64,000 nt of DNA from contig NC_073358.2 in NCBI RefSeq assembly GCF_027580225.2, positions 30,406,501-30,470,500 on the forward strand, written 5' to 3'. Both the position numbers and the translations under genes were made by a program. This document shows positions 14,406 through 25,928 of this stretch, piece after piece; the stretch's first letter is position 1, and each line of letters opens with the position of its first letter. The notes below the pieces were generated by a model. That model searched no databases and was not told where the DNA came from. It was given only the letters and a program-made list of their open reading frames with translations. The stretch is from Misgurnus anguillicaudatus (Eukaryota > Chordata > Actinopteri > Cypriniformes > Cobitidae).

Positions 14406-14661
14406 TACACTTAAAAAAATTGCATGCATTAATAGCACTAAAAGCTCGTAATCATAAGGTAACCATTTTTAGTTCTATATACCTGTAGCACCTAAAAAGC
14501 ACCTATGAAGAACAATCCGGGGGTGATATGGTTCTATATAGCACAGTATGGTTCTAGACAGGTGCTACACAGGTGCTATATGGCACTTAAAATGGTTCCC
14601 CTATGATGAGCCAGTGAACCACTTTTAGTGCTATTTAGCTTTTAGTGTTTTGTAGAGTGTA
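14406..14661. mobile_element. Small MITE-like inverted repeat
   Basis: Begins TACACTTAAAAAAATTGC and ends TAGTGTTTTGTAGAGTGTA, weak inverted ends. Between them are repeated GGTTCTATATAGCAC/GTAGCACCTAAAAAGCACC units in both orientations. The following 400 bp carries GGTTCCTCAAAGAACC-like palindromic units with similar vocabulary, so a larger repeat may extend to about 15075. Confidence 0.5.
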
Positions 14662-15104
14662 TTAGAATCATTTTTTTGGTTCCTCAAAGAACCACTTCTT
14701 GAATTCCTTTTAATAATCGAAAGAACCCCTTTTCAGTACAAATAACCATTTTTGAAACAATTGTTTGAATGTTAAAGGTTCCAGATGGAACTATTCAGCC
14801 AGAAATGGTTGTTCTATGGCATCATGAAGCACTTTCATTTTTAAGAAAGTAAGTGAATATCAGTTTGATACTCTATATTGTCTAACAACTCTAAAAATGA
14901 TGATTCATGATGCCATAAAACATGATGCCATTGAAGAACCTTTTCTGTCTAAATTGTCCTTTAACATTTATTTCACAGAGAAAAAATGTTTTTCAGAATA
15001 TAAAAATTTATAAGAAATAGTTCTTTAAAGAACACTTGACTAAATTATTCTTTGATGAACCAAAAAAAAGTTCTTGTATTGCATTGCTGTGAAGAAACTT
15101 TTAG

Positions 15105-15300
15105 GGCCGATTCACATTTTGTGTCTTTTGGCGCTCAAGTTCGTTTTTTCAAATGTAGGCACATGGTATGCACGCTCATAATGGAAGCGACACGCTCGTT
15201 TTCTTCCAGGCGCGTCCACACTGCATCGAGTTAAAAACATTTTAACTCTTCAGAATGCCGCAAGCGCACCGCAGGTCATGTGACAGGAAGCAACCGACGG
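15105..15300 (+). repeat. Dispersed repeat, copy B (partner at 6040-6310)
   Basis: Contains GCATCGAGTTAAAAACAT, AGAATGCCGCAAGCGCACCG and TCATGTGACAGGAAG in the same order as the minus strand of 6040-6310. Outer boundaries are unclear. Confidence 0.6.
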
Positions 15301-16811
15301 TCGCGTTTTCCAGTGCGATTTTATAAGCGAAATGTAAACCGCCACGTAGCCCCTTATGGAACGGCTGAATTCCACAAGGGGGCATATTTGTTCCTCAGAC
15401 GTTGCACAATAAACGTGACATCCGAATATTTTCATTATAAATCGTGAATGAAAGTGAGATTTGAATTAATGTCCATTAGTGAACTAATTGTATACATTAT
15501 TTATATCGTAATTCGGTCAGAAACGTCAAGATTGTGAGATGAACAAATCATTTTGGATTAAAAGGCTTTGATATTCCATTCCCTTGGACTTTTGGGGATT
15601 TATGAACAATTTGTTTTGGATAGTTTCACCGAAGCGGATAAAGGGAAGATTTTGAAGGTAAGTAAATATCCTAAATCGACGCCGCCCGGTTCAGGTAACT
15701 AACAACTAGATTACAGGTGTACAGTTTTATGACGGCTAAAAATCATATTATGCTTTGTGTGGAATCCCGAAAGTCTAAGCTTTCCAACGATGTGCCGCAT
15801 GACCGTATATTTTGAAGATTGAATGCTTCAAAGTTACAATGACGTAATGCAGCCTCATGTGCAAGGGAGGGGGTGTACCGTGTTTGGCACAGTGTTCCTT
15901 ATCAGGTTAAGCATCTTTTTTTTTAAGAGTGTATGGTATTGTTGATTGGGGTGGGATTTTTTTATTTATTATGTTTGAGAGGGAAACCTTTATCACTTTC
16001 AAAGATTATAAGAAAATGGTTTTGGGTGGCATGAACTCAAGTATCTTAGTGAACTGAAACAAACCTTTGTGGTCTAGCGAGTAATGTGTAAGGTGATTGG
16101 GTCTCTTAGTTTAGCTTGGGTTTGTATGTCATTCAACGAACGCCACTGAAATCTCTGACCATAGTGGTTTAAAGATTGCAGAGCCAACCACAATTCTCAA
16201 ACCACACTAAGGTCAATATGAGAAACAGAATGATAGACTAAAAATCCTTCATCTGTCTTTCTCTCTTTTGCCAACACACACAAACCCAAAGCTGTATTTT
16301 ATCTCCCCCCCCCACTGTGTTCAAGGGGTTTACAGTTTGTCGAATATTTCTTTCATATTTCCAATTTCCTCATCTTGTATGAACAGAACTACGCCCAGCT
16401 TTGAGACCACATGTGACTAAATATATCTTAGTTTTTTTCTAGTAAGTAAACTTCTGCAGTTTTGAGTGAAAGGTCAAATGAGGATAATCCAGGTTTTATT
16501 GTTGCACATCAAAACACCACAAGTTTTTACCCTAAGGTACCATCAGTTCCAGTGCCAGCTGGTGCTAAAAATATTTGGGGGGCACAAACAAACTCAAAAT
16601 CAAACTTTTACTGTAGTAATGCAGGACTGTAAATAGCCATTTATCGATGACAATGTATCATTACTGCTTAGCTAAAATGCTGAAAATGTTACTGTTGAAT
16701 TCAACTGAAGCGAAATAAATATTTTGTCATAGTCAAATATTTTGTCATAGAAGAGAACAGATGAACATAGACCGTGCAGCACTTTACATGTTTAACATCA
16801 CATGAAGCAGA
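15301..16811. other. Unassigned DNA, no gene seen
   Basis: No exon, RNA gene or paired termini recognised. A C9 run lies near 16306. GTGCTAAAAATATTTGGGGG at 16563 looks repeat-derived, but no family could be assigned. Confidence 0.35.
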
Positions 16812-17262
16812 TTAACTCTTTCAACGCCATTGACGAGATATCTCGTCAATTAAGAGAAAACGCTTCCCCGCGTTTAACCTTCCGCAACTTTTTAAACCCG
16901 GAAGTAATGCCCTACGGCAAGCAGCTGCATGTCCGTGTCTGTTTTAAAGATCGCTCTGAATGGGATCTCTATGAAAAGTCAGTCACAAAAATTGAATTAT
17001 CTCTGCTTTTTGCTCAAAATGTGGTGTTTGCAGAAACCTACTCATATTCAAAAGCTGATTACAAAAGAACCACTCAAGGTAGGATGAAACATTTTTTTTT
17101 TTGTTTGAAAGCAGAGGGTCTGTCTTTTCATTTGGTATATTGTATTTTTATATATTTAAAGAAGAACATTTTCTGGAAGGCATTAAACTTTGGTGAAAAT
17201 CATGAAAAACGCTGGCGCTGGCTGGCAACTTTTTTAAAAAACGCTGGCGGTGAAAGAGTTAA
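16812..17262 (+). mobile_element. TTAACTCTTTC MITE, copy 1
   Basis: Starts TTAACTCTTTCAACGCCATTG and ends CTGGCGGTGAAAGAGTTAA, an inverted terminal repeat whose outer TTAA may be the target site. The same unit occurs at 40431-40902 (same orientation) and at 33321-33838 (inverted). A 155-residue frame (16802-17269) spans nearly the whole element, but its middle contains transposon DNA and poly-T slippage. Comparison with the 40431 copy shows amino-acid-changing differences at least as often as silent ones, so I do not call it a gene. Confidence 0.78.
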
Positions 17263-17269
17263 TGAATGA

Positions 17270-17393
17270 TTTTTTTTTTATTAATTTTTAGCATATATTT
17301 AACTTTTTGATAAAATGTTAAAGTAGCTTTTCTCTCTGGACAACTTTAAGGGGGCGGCGCCCCAGCTCCCCCTTTGACCAGCCACCACTGATC
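17270..17393 (-). repeat. Dispersed GGCGGCTGGTCAA repeat fragment
   Basis: On the minus strand this reads GTGGTGGCTGGTCAAAGGGG, then CCCTTAAAGTTGTCCAGAGA and AAAAAGTTAAATATATG. It matches the plus strand of 19965-20090 over about 120 bp. It abuts the TTAACTCTTTC MITE on one side and the TGTGACC element on the other. Confidence 0.65.
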
Positions 17394-17415
17394 AGTTCAC
17401 ACATGGCTGTGACCA

Positions 17416-19152
17416 TATGTGACCCGTCACGGAAACCAGGGACACAAGTCGGCAGCACAAGTTTCGAGAAAATGAGAAACAACGTTTTTTTTTCAAAATT
17501 TGTGATTTTCGTTTTATTGCAGAATCTGTTAGTTGAGATCACGAAGAAGCCTCTCCATGTTTGAGATAGCAGTTTTTGTATATTTAAAAGCGTACATTTT
17601 GCGGTTAAAATAGGCTTGTTTTTCCAGAGATTCTAGCGTGCAGCGGGGGGCGTCATTGTCTGTGTATATTTACATACTGTATAAGCTTGTGTTTTTGCCT
17701 CCGCCCCCAAAGGGAACAGCGTGACTACTAAATAAGGATAGTTCGCCCAAAAATGAAAATAATGTAATTAATGACTTACCCTTATGTCGTTCTAAACTCG
17801 GAAGACCTCCATTCATCTTCGGAACACAGTTTAAGATGTTTTATCACTAGATTTAGTCCGAGAGCTTTCTATCTCCTTAATTGAAAATCTATGTCTGGTT
17901 TATATGTCCAGAAAGGTAATAAAAACATCATCAAAGTAGTCCATGTGACATCAGTGGGTCAATAAGATTGTGTTTTGGTGCATCGGAAATACAGTTTGAT
18001 CCAAAAATAGCAGAATTACGACTATTCAGCATTGTCTTCTCTTCCGGCTCGAGCGTGAAGTCACGTGACTGTAGTGACGCGGCTGCCCTGTTCCTCAGAC
18101 ATGTTTGCTAAGTTGTTGTTGGTTTTTTTCAAACTTATAGCGTGCATTTAACCCAGACTGTAAAGCTCGGGCGCACAAAACAAAAGAAAAATAAAAGAAG
18201 CTGGGGCGGAACAAATAACAATCAGCCGCATCATACGTCAGCCGCGTCACTGACTTTATGGGGCGCCGCAGTCGGATGACATCAAAGTACCGGGAGAGCT
18301 CTTCAAGAAATCTTATGGAGTAGTTTAATTTCGACTCGCTCTCGCGGTACTTTGACGTCATCTCTATGTCAGTTCTTGCAGCGCAGCATGAGTCCAAACA
18401 CACAGAAGTTACACAGAGATCGTTGTATTCTTTATATATTTGGCTACATGCTTTGTCTATCAATATTGTCCATGAAGTTATTGGCTGATGGAGGAACGAG
18501 CGATCGATTGGTAACATCTCTAAAGGACGTCACGTTTTCGACGGCGCGGTTTGGATGATCTATTATACTACCTCACCATTTTAAATACAAACTTTAAAGG
18601 CGGGTTCATGTGTTTAACGGAGTGTAATCTCATATAGCCTACCCTTACATGTTACGATGTAAATAGTCTTCAGATTGTATATTATATTGTATTACCAGAC
18701 ATTCATGCGAAATCTGATGTAAAGAATCTATATTTCACGGATTATACGCATTTGTGGACAAAATGGTCATTGGATAATCTGAAACAGACTGGATTCGACT
18801 TGTGATCCCCACAAAGGTAAAAAGAGTCATGTTTATTTTTGCATGTTGTTATTTGGTCATAAAATACTACATATCATGCTAGAACAGCTGTATCTCAAAA
18901 CGGCTTTACATAGGGTATGGCTTAGCTAAATGAGATGTAAAGGAGCCCTATTGTCTCCCCCAGTTGGAAAGAAGAGTCCCTTTCGTCTCGATTTTCTCGG
19001 TTTGAGTATTTCTGAGTTCCTATATTCAAATGGCCACAACTTCTCCGAATCTTATCAGATTTCTATGTGTTACACACACTTTCAGAATCTGTGAATAACT
19101 CAAAATGTCCCAGATCCGACTTGTGTCCCTACTTTCCGTGACTGGTCACATA
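17416..19152. mobile_element. TATGTGACC-ended element, about 1.7 kb, carrying a nested repeat
   Basis: The left end TATGTGACCCGTCACGGAAA is mirrored by TTTCCGTGACTGGTCACATA at the right end; beyond this the inverted match continues through GGGACACAAGTCGG. The interior holds a different repeat from about 17733 (AGGATAGTTCGCCCAAAAATG) to at least 18100. No transposase frame. The element ending GGTCAC at 39702 has similar termini and may be of the same class. Confidence 0.75.
17733..18560. mobile_element. AGGATAGTTCGCCC-type repeat nested in 17416-19152
   Basis: Starts AGGATAGTTCGCCCAAAAATG, which resembles the end of common zebrafish TTAA-flanked repeats (TTAAAGG(G)xTAGTTCACCCAAAAATG). Only the left end is clear. 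The minus-strand 140-residue frame at 18095-18517 and the plus-strand frame at 18352-18558 lie inside it and have no recognised domain. Confidence 0.5.
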
Positions 19153-19778
19153 TTGCTCCCTGCATTTCAGTGGTCAGTTGTATTTTAGTATGTGTGTGGG
19201 GGTGTGTGCGTGTTTATGGTCTCCTTGGCTTGCCCTTCTATCTCCTAGTTCAATGAGCATCACTTAGCACTCGATAGTATGTGGGGTGGATCAGAGTTGA
19301 ATGACATGCACAACCACCCAATGTATAATATAAAGCCAGTGTGTGTGTACAGTATATATACGAGAGTTCATCTCTGTGGTTAGGTGGTAATGATTTTCTT
19401 GTTATCGCATGCATTATTTACAGTAATCTCTTCCATGTATGAGTGTGGACATACTTGAGATGCACTGGTTTTCACATCCATTTGTCTTCCTCACTGTAGC
19501 AAGTCTGTGCAACATGCAGTTTTTCTTTCAAGGTTTCTGCTTATTTGAAAACATCAAGGTGTGTCTGTGACTTTAAATTTAACAATGTTATTGAACAAGT
19601 AAGTTAATACATCGGTTAATGTAGTACTGAATGTGTTTTCATTTGTGCCTGTCATGTGTAAAAGAGGGATGTGTGACAGGCTGTAACAAAACAGAGAAGT
19701 TAGGAAATAAAGAGACGGATTGTTGATTGGTTTTGTTTGAAACATCCAAGTAAGTTACCTTTGCAATATAATGGTTAT

Positions 19779-21550
19779 CAGTGTTGGGGAAGCTACTTTG
19801 AAACTGTACTTAGATAAGCTACAAGCTACTTATTAGTAAAAGTAGTTATACCAAATGCTTTATTCTGATTGGCTGAGAAATGTTCCATGTGTCCTAACGG
19901 GTCCTAACTTGTCAAATGTCTTAAAATAGGCACCAGAACAATGTTTATGGTAAACGTGGTACAGCGGCGGCTGGTCAATGGGGGCGCTGGGACGCCGTCC
20001 CCTTAAAGTTGGCCAGAGAGGAAAGCTATTTTAACATTTTTCCAAAAAGTTAAATATATAGTGCTAATTAATACAAAATAACTATTATAGTACTATTTCA
20101 CTGTTATTCATGTTATCATTTATAAAAAAAATCAAAACTGAGTTTGTTGTGTGTGTGTCATGTGTGTGTCTGGGGCACCACCCGAACGAGTGTGTATGTA
20201 GGTCAGTAACTTGTTAAAAGCATGTGACTCGAGGCTGAGCCTTAATTGGCTTGTTTCAGATCCACCTTGGGGCGCAGCACTGTGCGCCCCAAACCCTCCA
20301 ACTTTTTTGTATGCAAATCAAAATAGTTTTTTTTTATTTGACCTCATGTGATTGGATCGCTCTCAGAGTCTCATACAGTAACTGAGTTGCAGATTGTCAT
20401 GTAACTAGTTACAGTACTGATCTGTGGAAGCAAGCCATGAAATGATGAAAGAATTTTTTTTTATTTTTACAAAATCCCTCTTTACAAGGCATTCAGTTGA
20501 AGAATAAATAAAGGATTAAGAGGCTTGGACCAGATCAACCAATGGAGTCAAATGATTGCAGTCTGTGTGCTTTCCACCACTTCTTATGGCAAACTCAGTT
20601 GGCTAGCTGGATACACTGTAAGTCATTACTTTTATTGTTTATTGTTAAATTATATTTGAAAATAAAAAGAGAAAAATAAATTTTAAATGACATTTAAATG
20701 AAAAAATGAAACCCTTTTATTTGAGCTATTTATAAAAATAATTATAAATTGTTGTTAATAATTATTATGAACAAACTAAGGTTTATAATTAAATCATGTG
20801 GTTTTCTAAACATATAATAAGTATAATATAAGTTATATTTGGATTTCTTCTTCTATTTGATTGACAGATAAAGCTGTGTGCAAACACAACGTTAGTGTTC
20901 TTAGGTTTGTTTGTTTTGTGGCAGGCAGGGAAGGTTGAATTTTGGAATAATGGCAAACACAGATTCATCACTGCACTTAAAATAGAAATAGACATTTGTT
21001 ATAGAAGCAATAAAATGGAAGGATTCATTTTTAAAATGGCTATTACTCACTTGTATGTGCTGGAAGTTTTTGACGCAGACAGAAAAATCTTTGGTTTGCA
21101 CAGATTACGTAAGAAAGTGTTAGCTTTATGGTTTGTTTCTTTAACATGAACTTGGAGAAATAAGGCCATGGGCAATTAATCTCTACATCGTCAGATTCTG
21201 CCATCATGCCTCGCTTTATCACGGACTTTATAATATGAGTGTGTCGCCATTACCCCTGCACGCTCCGTACGTAATCATCAGACGATCTCCGCAAAGATGC
21301 GTGACAGAAAATAAATGCCATTAATGAAGAATTTGAGTTTGTGATCTAAGAAGAAAAGAAGATGCTGCGCTCAACGCTGCTCTTTGCTAAAAGGCATTGC
21401 AGAGGAACAACATAATATAGGGTCTGGTCGCGCTACACCGCTACTTGCTGGAAAAAGTATTTAACTACAGTTAAAGCTACACTATATTAACAGTAACTCA
21501 ACTACCCTCAAGAAAAATGTAGTTAAGTTAGTAACTACTCATCAACACTG
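19779..21550. mobile_element. hAT-type element with CAGTGTTGGGGAAGC terminus, 1.77 kb
   Basis: Begins CAGTGTTGGGGAAGCTACTT and ends AGTAACTACTCATCAACACTG. Flanking 8-mers ATGGTTAT (19771-19778) and ATGCTTAC (21551-21558) agree at 6 of 8 positions, fitting an old hAT target duplication. Another repeat is nested at about 19965-20306. No transposase is readable; open frames at 20789-21149 overlap on both strands and show no motif. Confidence 0.72.
19965..20306 (+). repeat. Dispersed GGCGGCTGGTCAA repeat nested in the hAT element
   Basis: Starts CGGCGGCTGGTCAATGGGGG and shares about 120 bp with the minus strand of 17270-17393. Ends in a region containing GGGGCGCAGCACTGTGCGCC. Family unknown. Confidence 0.55.
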
Positions 21551-21672
21551 ATGCTTACAGTATATTAATGAGCAGAATGTTTTTTAGGACCTTTAAGTGA
21601 TGCTATTTAAAGAACATGAAAAGCACCTGGACAGACCTTTTTAGACAGAAATTCAGAAATTTGATGGATTTG

Positions 21673-22373
21673 CAGGGGTCCCACGGGTCCTTAAAATCCT
21701 TGAAAGTTTGTGAATCTGTGGGGGTTCAAGGCCCTGGGAAGTTTTTTAAAATATACTTACATAGATACAGGTCATTGAAAGTGCTTGAATGTATTTTATG
21801 CAAGAAGTTTTCTGGAAAAAAATCCATATTATTCCCTGTGTAGTGTAGGATACTATCATAAAAATTTTAGACTTTTTAAGCACACGTGCTAAACTGTTAA
21901 CTTATGCGCATGTTGATTCACCAAAATGCTTTTTTGCATAGTTGTGTTTGACAAATGAAAACTTGAACTTGTGTTACGTATGTAATGTTGTTCCTTGAGA
22001 AGGGAACGAGACACTGCGTCTCCCTTGCCATAATTTCTGCGTCCCTGTAACGCTGTCTTTGGCAATATTTCAGATAGCAATATACTTCCTGGCTTCCGCG
22101 TCACCCTGTCTTTGTTGTTAAGCCTCACCATTGGTCGAATATAATATACACATTCAGATGCACTTACCCCTGGAGGCATCCCCAAAGTGTCACACAGTGA
22201 CGCAGCGCGAGTTCCTTCAAAAGGGAACTGTAACGATGTATCTTTAAAGGTAACACAATGTAACCTTGCTCTCACTTGAAATGTGTCCCCACATTTAGTC
22301 CTTGAACTTATTGGACCTGGAAGGTCCTTGAAAGGTCCTTGAATTTGAAGTTAACTAAGGTGTGGGAACCCTG
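21673..22373 (+). mobile_element. hAT-type CAGGGxTCCCAC element with an internal second repeat, copy 1
   Basis: Starts CAGGGGTCCCACGGGTCCTT and ends GTGTGGGAACCCTG, an inverted terminus. TGGATTTG lies just before the left end and overlaps the right end (22372-22379), consistent with an 8-bp hAT duplication. An inner block from about 21970 to 22290 (TTACGTATGTAATGTTGTTCC ... ACACAATGTAACC) is a distinct repeat. The copy at 40970-41685 has the same inner repeat at the same place, so the two spread together. The minus-strand frame 21889-22275 is inside this inner repeat. Confidence 0.78.
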
Positions 22374-22430
22374 GATTTGGCTTATCAGATTTCATTAAAA
22401 TGTTGCTTTGTAAATTTTTTACATTTTAGT

Positions 22431-22795
22431 TTCTGGATTGTTCATAGGCTATCAATTAGTTTTAATGCTACATTGGTGATGTGGGTTTATTGAACAAAAA
22501 TTGATTTGTCTTCCCTGCTTCTACCAGATATAAACTGCAGCTTGGTCGACAGATGGAGTTTCTAGACAGTCCTTTCAAATTGCTCCCTGATCTTTTATTT
22601 TAACATCCTAGTTTCTGGAGTGTTAATGGGTTATCAGTTAGTTTTAACGCTGTAATACATTAGTGATGTGGGGTTAGTGAACAAAAATTGATTTTTGTCC
22701 ACCTTGCTTCTACCAGAAATAAACTGCTGCTTGGTTGACAGATGGAGTTCCTAGACAGTCCTCTCAAAATTATGCCGTGATCTTTTATTTTATAG
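22431..22795 (+). repeat. Diverged tandem duplication, two units of about 185 bp
   Basis: Unit 1 starts TTCTGGATTGTTCATAGG (22431) and unit 2 TTCTGGAGTGTTAATGGG (22613). Both then carry ATCA(A/G)TTAGTTTTAA, GTGATGTGGG, GAACAAAAATTGATTT, CTGCTTGGT(C/T)GACAGATGGAG, CTAGACAGTCC and GATCTTTTATTTTA. The offset drifts from 182 to 190 bp because of small indels. No coding frame. Confidence 0.8.
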
Positions 22796-22954
22796 TACAA
22801 AGAACCATCATCCAAAAGCTGCTATGTGCCAAAGCCCTATAAAATTATGTTTTGATTCCAGTGATTTGTATCTCTCCGGAGAGTGCTGCAAAACTAAGCA
22901 CCATAAACTCACAAAATCTCATTGTTTTTTCTGTTTATATATTTTCCCTCTTTT

Positions 22955-22956
<2 letters not shown>

Positions 22957-22996
<40 letters not shown>

Positions 22997-23000
22997 TCCC
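22957..23000. repeat. (CT)n microsatellite
   Basis: CT dinucleotide tract, slightly degenerate at its 3' end. Confidence 0.93.
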
Positions 23001-23902
23001 AGGTGGTTGATGTAATTCAATAATTCAGCTTATGGTGTCTCTTAAGCTGGGGACAGAATGTGTGTAAAGCTTCTACAGTACCTTTAAATAAGCTTATTGT
23101 GCAGTCAGCTTATGCAAGAAACACACAGTCTTTCCCTTTATCCCTCTTTTGTTTAACATTACATGTATCCTCAGTCTCATTAAAAATGTTTTGTAACGAT
23201 GTAACAGTTTTCAAACCATTCCATCATTTCATTCCAGTACATCTGATTGGTTAATGAAATGTGATCACCATTGGTGTGCGCAGGGCAATGTTTTAGTGTG
23301 AATAATGTGCAGCGACCGAAAAAGCAGGAACACGTATTTTACAAACTTGAAATTCCACATCTAGACTTTAGCATATGAATGCATTGTAACTCAAAACAAC
23401 TGGGTAACCGGACCAGTCATGCAGCAAGTGAAAGCTGCATTACAGAGAACACTCAGAGGCCTTCCTAATGTTCCTTTGATCTTATTCTCCAACCATTATA
23501 CTGAAATGCTAATGCAATATTGTCTGCTTTTATTGCCTGGGACATAAAACAGAAAATCAGATGAGATACCAAATTGCATGCGACCTTATGTTTGTGTGTT
23601 TGCGAGATAAGAGGAGATGGATCACTAGGATGAGTATATTATTAGAGCAAAGAGTGGATGCCAACTGAATTTACATGCAAACTCCTTTTGCTCTTATGAA
23701 CAGCGCATATCTAAAATGCAACTAAAGGTGTCAAATAGCAAACATAACAGCACTTCATTTAGTTTTTTTGTTTTGTTTTTTGTTTAATGCAGACATTCTG
23801 TGAGTGTGTGCCCAACTCTTCTCAACTCAAACACCGATGGTCAGACTCAGATACAGTCAGACAAACAACGCCCAAGGTAAGGGCTCCAGTCTCTCACCTA
23901 AT

Positions 23903-24551
23903 TTAAAGGGGTGGTTCAATGGTATTTTAAGCATTCTGACTTTTTAACACAGTTGTAGAGTTGTTTCCTCATGCTAAACGTAGGCAAAGTGTCAAAAAAG
24001 CAGTTGGGCGTGTTACAGAGTATTTTTGTGCCGAATGCACTTCGCCAGGGTTCGTACAAGTTTCAGAAAGTTTTTTTCAATTACAGGTCCAGCTGACGTT
24101 TCAGAGGTTTCTATACGTATCACTTCTATTTATGGGCACTTCTCCCAGAAAACCCCGCCCACCCGTCAATCAGCGGGAGACGCTAAAACTTGCAAACATC
24201 ATATCACGCGACACTTGTTTAATTTCAAAACTCAACAATGGCACGAAAGAAGAAGTGTGTTTTTGGATGTTAGGAGAAGAAAGCCAGCCTTATGAAAGCA
24301 ATGGATATAGTTTATTATCCGGGGTAGCAGCGGAGTTTTGCGTGTGTGTTTGATGGGCTGGATTTTCTCAAATAGGAGTAGTAACTCCTCCTTCTTCATT
24401 TTTTCGTATGTTATCGGTAAAGCTAATCTTTCTTTTATAAATCTGATTAAACTAAAGACTCTTCTGAGATATGAAGGATGTAATACTACTCTATAGGTAC
24501 TCCAGAATAACATCAGAAATGCAGAAACAGTGTGTGTTACATGAGCTTTAA
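23903..24551 (+). mobile_element. TTAA-flanked MITE with a THAP-like start codon context
   Basis: TTAA (23903) is followed by AGGGGTGGTTCAATG; the right end reads TGTGTGTTACATGAGCTTTAA (to 24551). A reversed partial copy lies at 46407-46765. At 24238 the sequence reads MARKKKCVFGC followed by a stop, which resembles the start of a THAP zinc finger (C-x-x-x-C) as found in Kolobok-type transposons with TTAA targets. That link is inference from 11 residues. Larger overlapping frames on both strands (23961-24774) are repeat-derived. Confidence 0.62.
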
Positions 24552-25206
24552 AATCAAAACTGTACATATTACATTCTTTTTGAAAGTAGGCACCTAGTAC
24601 CCTCTCGCCAAAAAATATCTGTTCTGCCCTCACAATGGCGTCACTCTTCCCAAAGTTAGACAGACAGATAAACTCTTTCCAACACATAAGCTTGTGGGAG
24701 AATGCTGCTTTATTCCACACCACGATGAATATGTCGAAAAACAGAGTGAAACTACAGAAAGGAGATGTAAACACAATAGAACTACTTAGTTATCTCCAAA
24801 AACATAACACTAACATGAATTCATTGTATATAGTTCTAAAATAGCTGAAATTCCACATTACTTAGCTTTATAAATGGTAAATTTAACAAACAACTGAATA
24901 AAAATTAATCACAAACTTACAGACAATGCTTTCTACAGAGGATCACAAATCAATGCTGCTTCAAGCTCCTTCTGTGTTGTTCTACATTTGATTGATGCAA
25001 TTAACTGAATTTAACTGTTCATCATTAACTGTATTTTTTTAAAGAAAGCTACTATGTATTAGTATTAAATCAATAGCAAATATTAAAGATTAATGAATGA
25101 TCCAGAACAATATCTGTTCTACATGTTTTGTCAAAAACTTATAAAGTTTGTGAATTCAGTATCTTTCTCTTCTGCAGCAATTGACTTTGATAAAACAAAT
25201 GGAATC

Positions 25207-25905
25207 CAGGGTTTCACGCAGAAAATTTTTTAGTTAAGGTGGTAGGGTTGGGTGAGTGGGCGTGGCAATCAAAGGGGCGTGGCATATGCATCGTGATGAA
25301 AATTAAAATATTTTTATTTAAAACACTCAAATAAAACATAATTTTGAAGAAACCATGACAGAAAATGAACACATACTAGATTATTAATGAATTAAATGTT
25401 TTTAACAGATACCTCTAATGGGAATAGCTGCATGATAAAGTGAAACTAAAGGGTTGATAAACACAAACTAATGCAGATGTTGTAGAACGTCAGGTAAACG
25501 ATTATAGATGGCGCAAAAATGGTAACAACTGATTATTTCCCACTATTAATTACATTATCTTAAAGGAGTGTAACTACTGTAGCATGTAAATAATGCACAT
25601 AAATAAAGTGAGCAAAAGCGGTCAACAATTATATCGAATCAACAGACACATGAAACCTAGCTAGCAGGTTGCTCAAACAAGAAAATCACCAGCTAACTTA
25701 CTTTAAATTTGCAAGAACGTCTTTCTCATTTCGGCCGTGTGGCGCGCGTCTCCGCTCGCGGTGTGAACCGCATACGCGCTATTCTCCGAGATGCACTTGA
25801 CGGCCTTTTGTGCAGAGAAATTTTTTTTGGACGACTTAGTTAAGGCGGTAGGGTTTCCAAGCTTAGGCGGTCCGCCTGAACTGAAATGTGCTGCCGGAAA
25901 CCCTG
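25207..25905. mobile_element. hAT-type non-autonomous element with 8-bp target duplication
   Basis: The left end CAGGGTTTCACGCAG and right end GCCGGAAACCCTG are inverted. TGGAATCC occurs at both junctions (25201-25208 and 25904-25911), slightly overlapping the termini, consistent with an 8-bp hAT duplication. A block, TTAGTTAAGG(T/C)GGTAGGGTT, occurs near both ends in the same orientation (25231 and 25837). No transposase. Confidence 0.78.
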
Positions 25906-25928
25906 GAATCCCATCTGCATAAAATTAA

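Noticed and set aside
16802..17269. 155-residue open frame as a novel gene
   Set aside because: It coincides with a MITE having TTAACTCTTTC inverted ends, recurs in two other copies with frame damage, and differs from the nearest copy mostly by amino-acid-changing substitutions.
24232..24774. 180-residue minus-strand open frame as a gene
   Set aside because: It straddles the border of the TTAA MITE (ends 24551), overlaps frames on the other strand, and shows no domain or splice signals in context.
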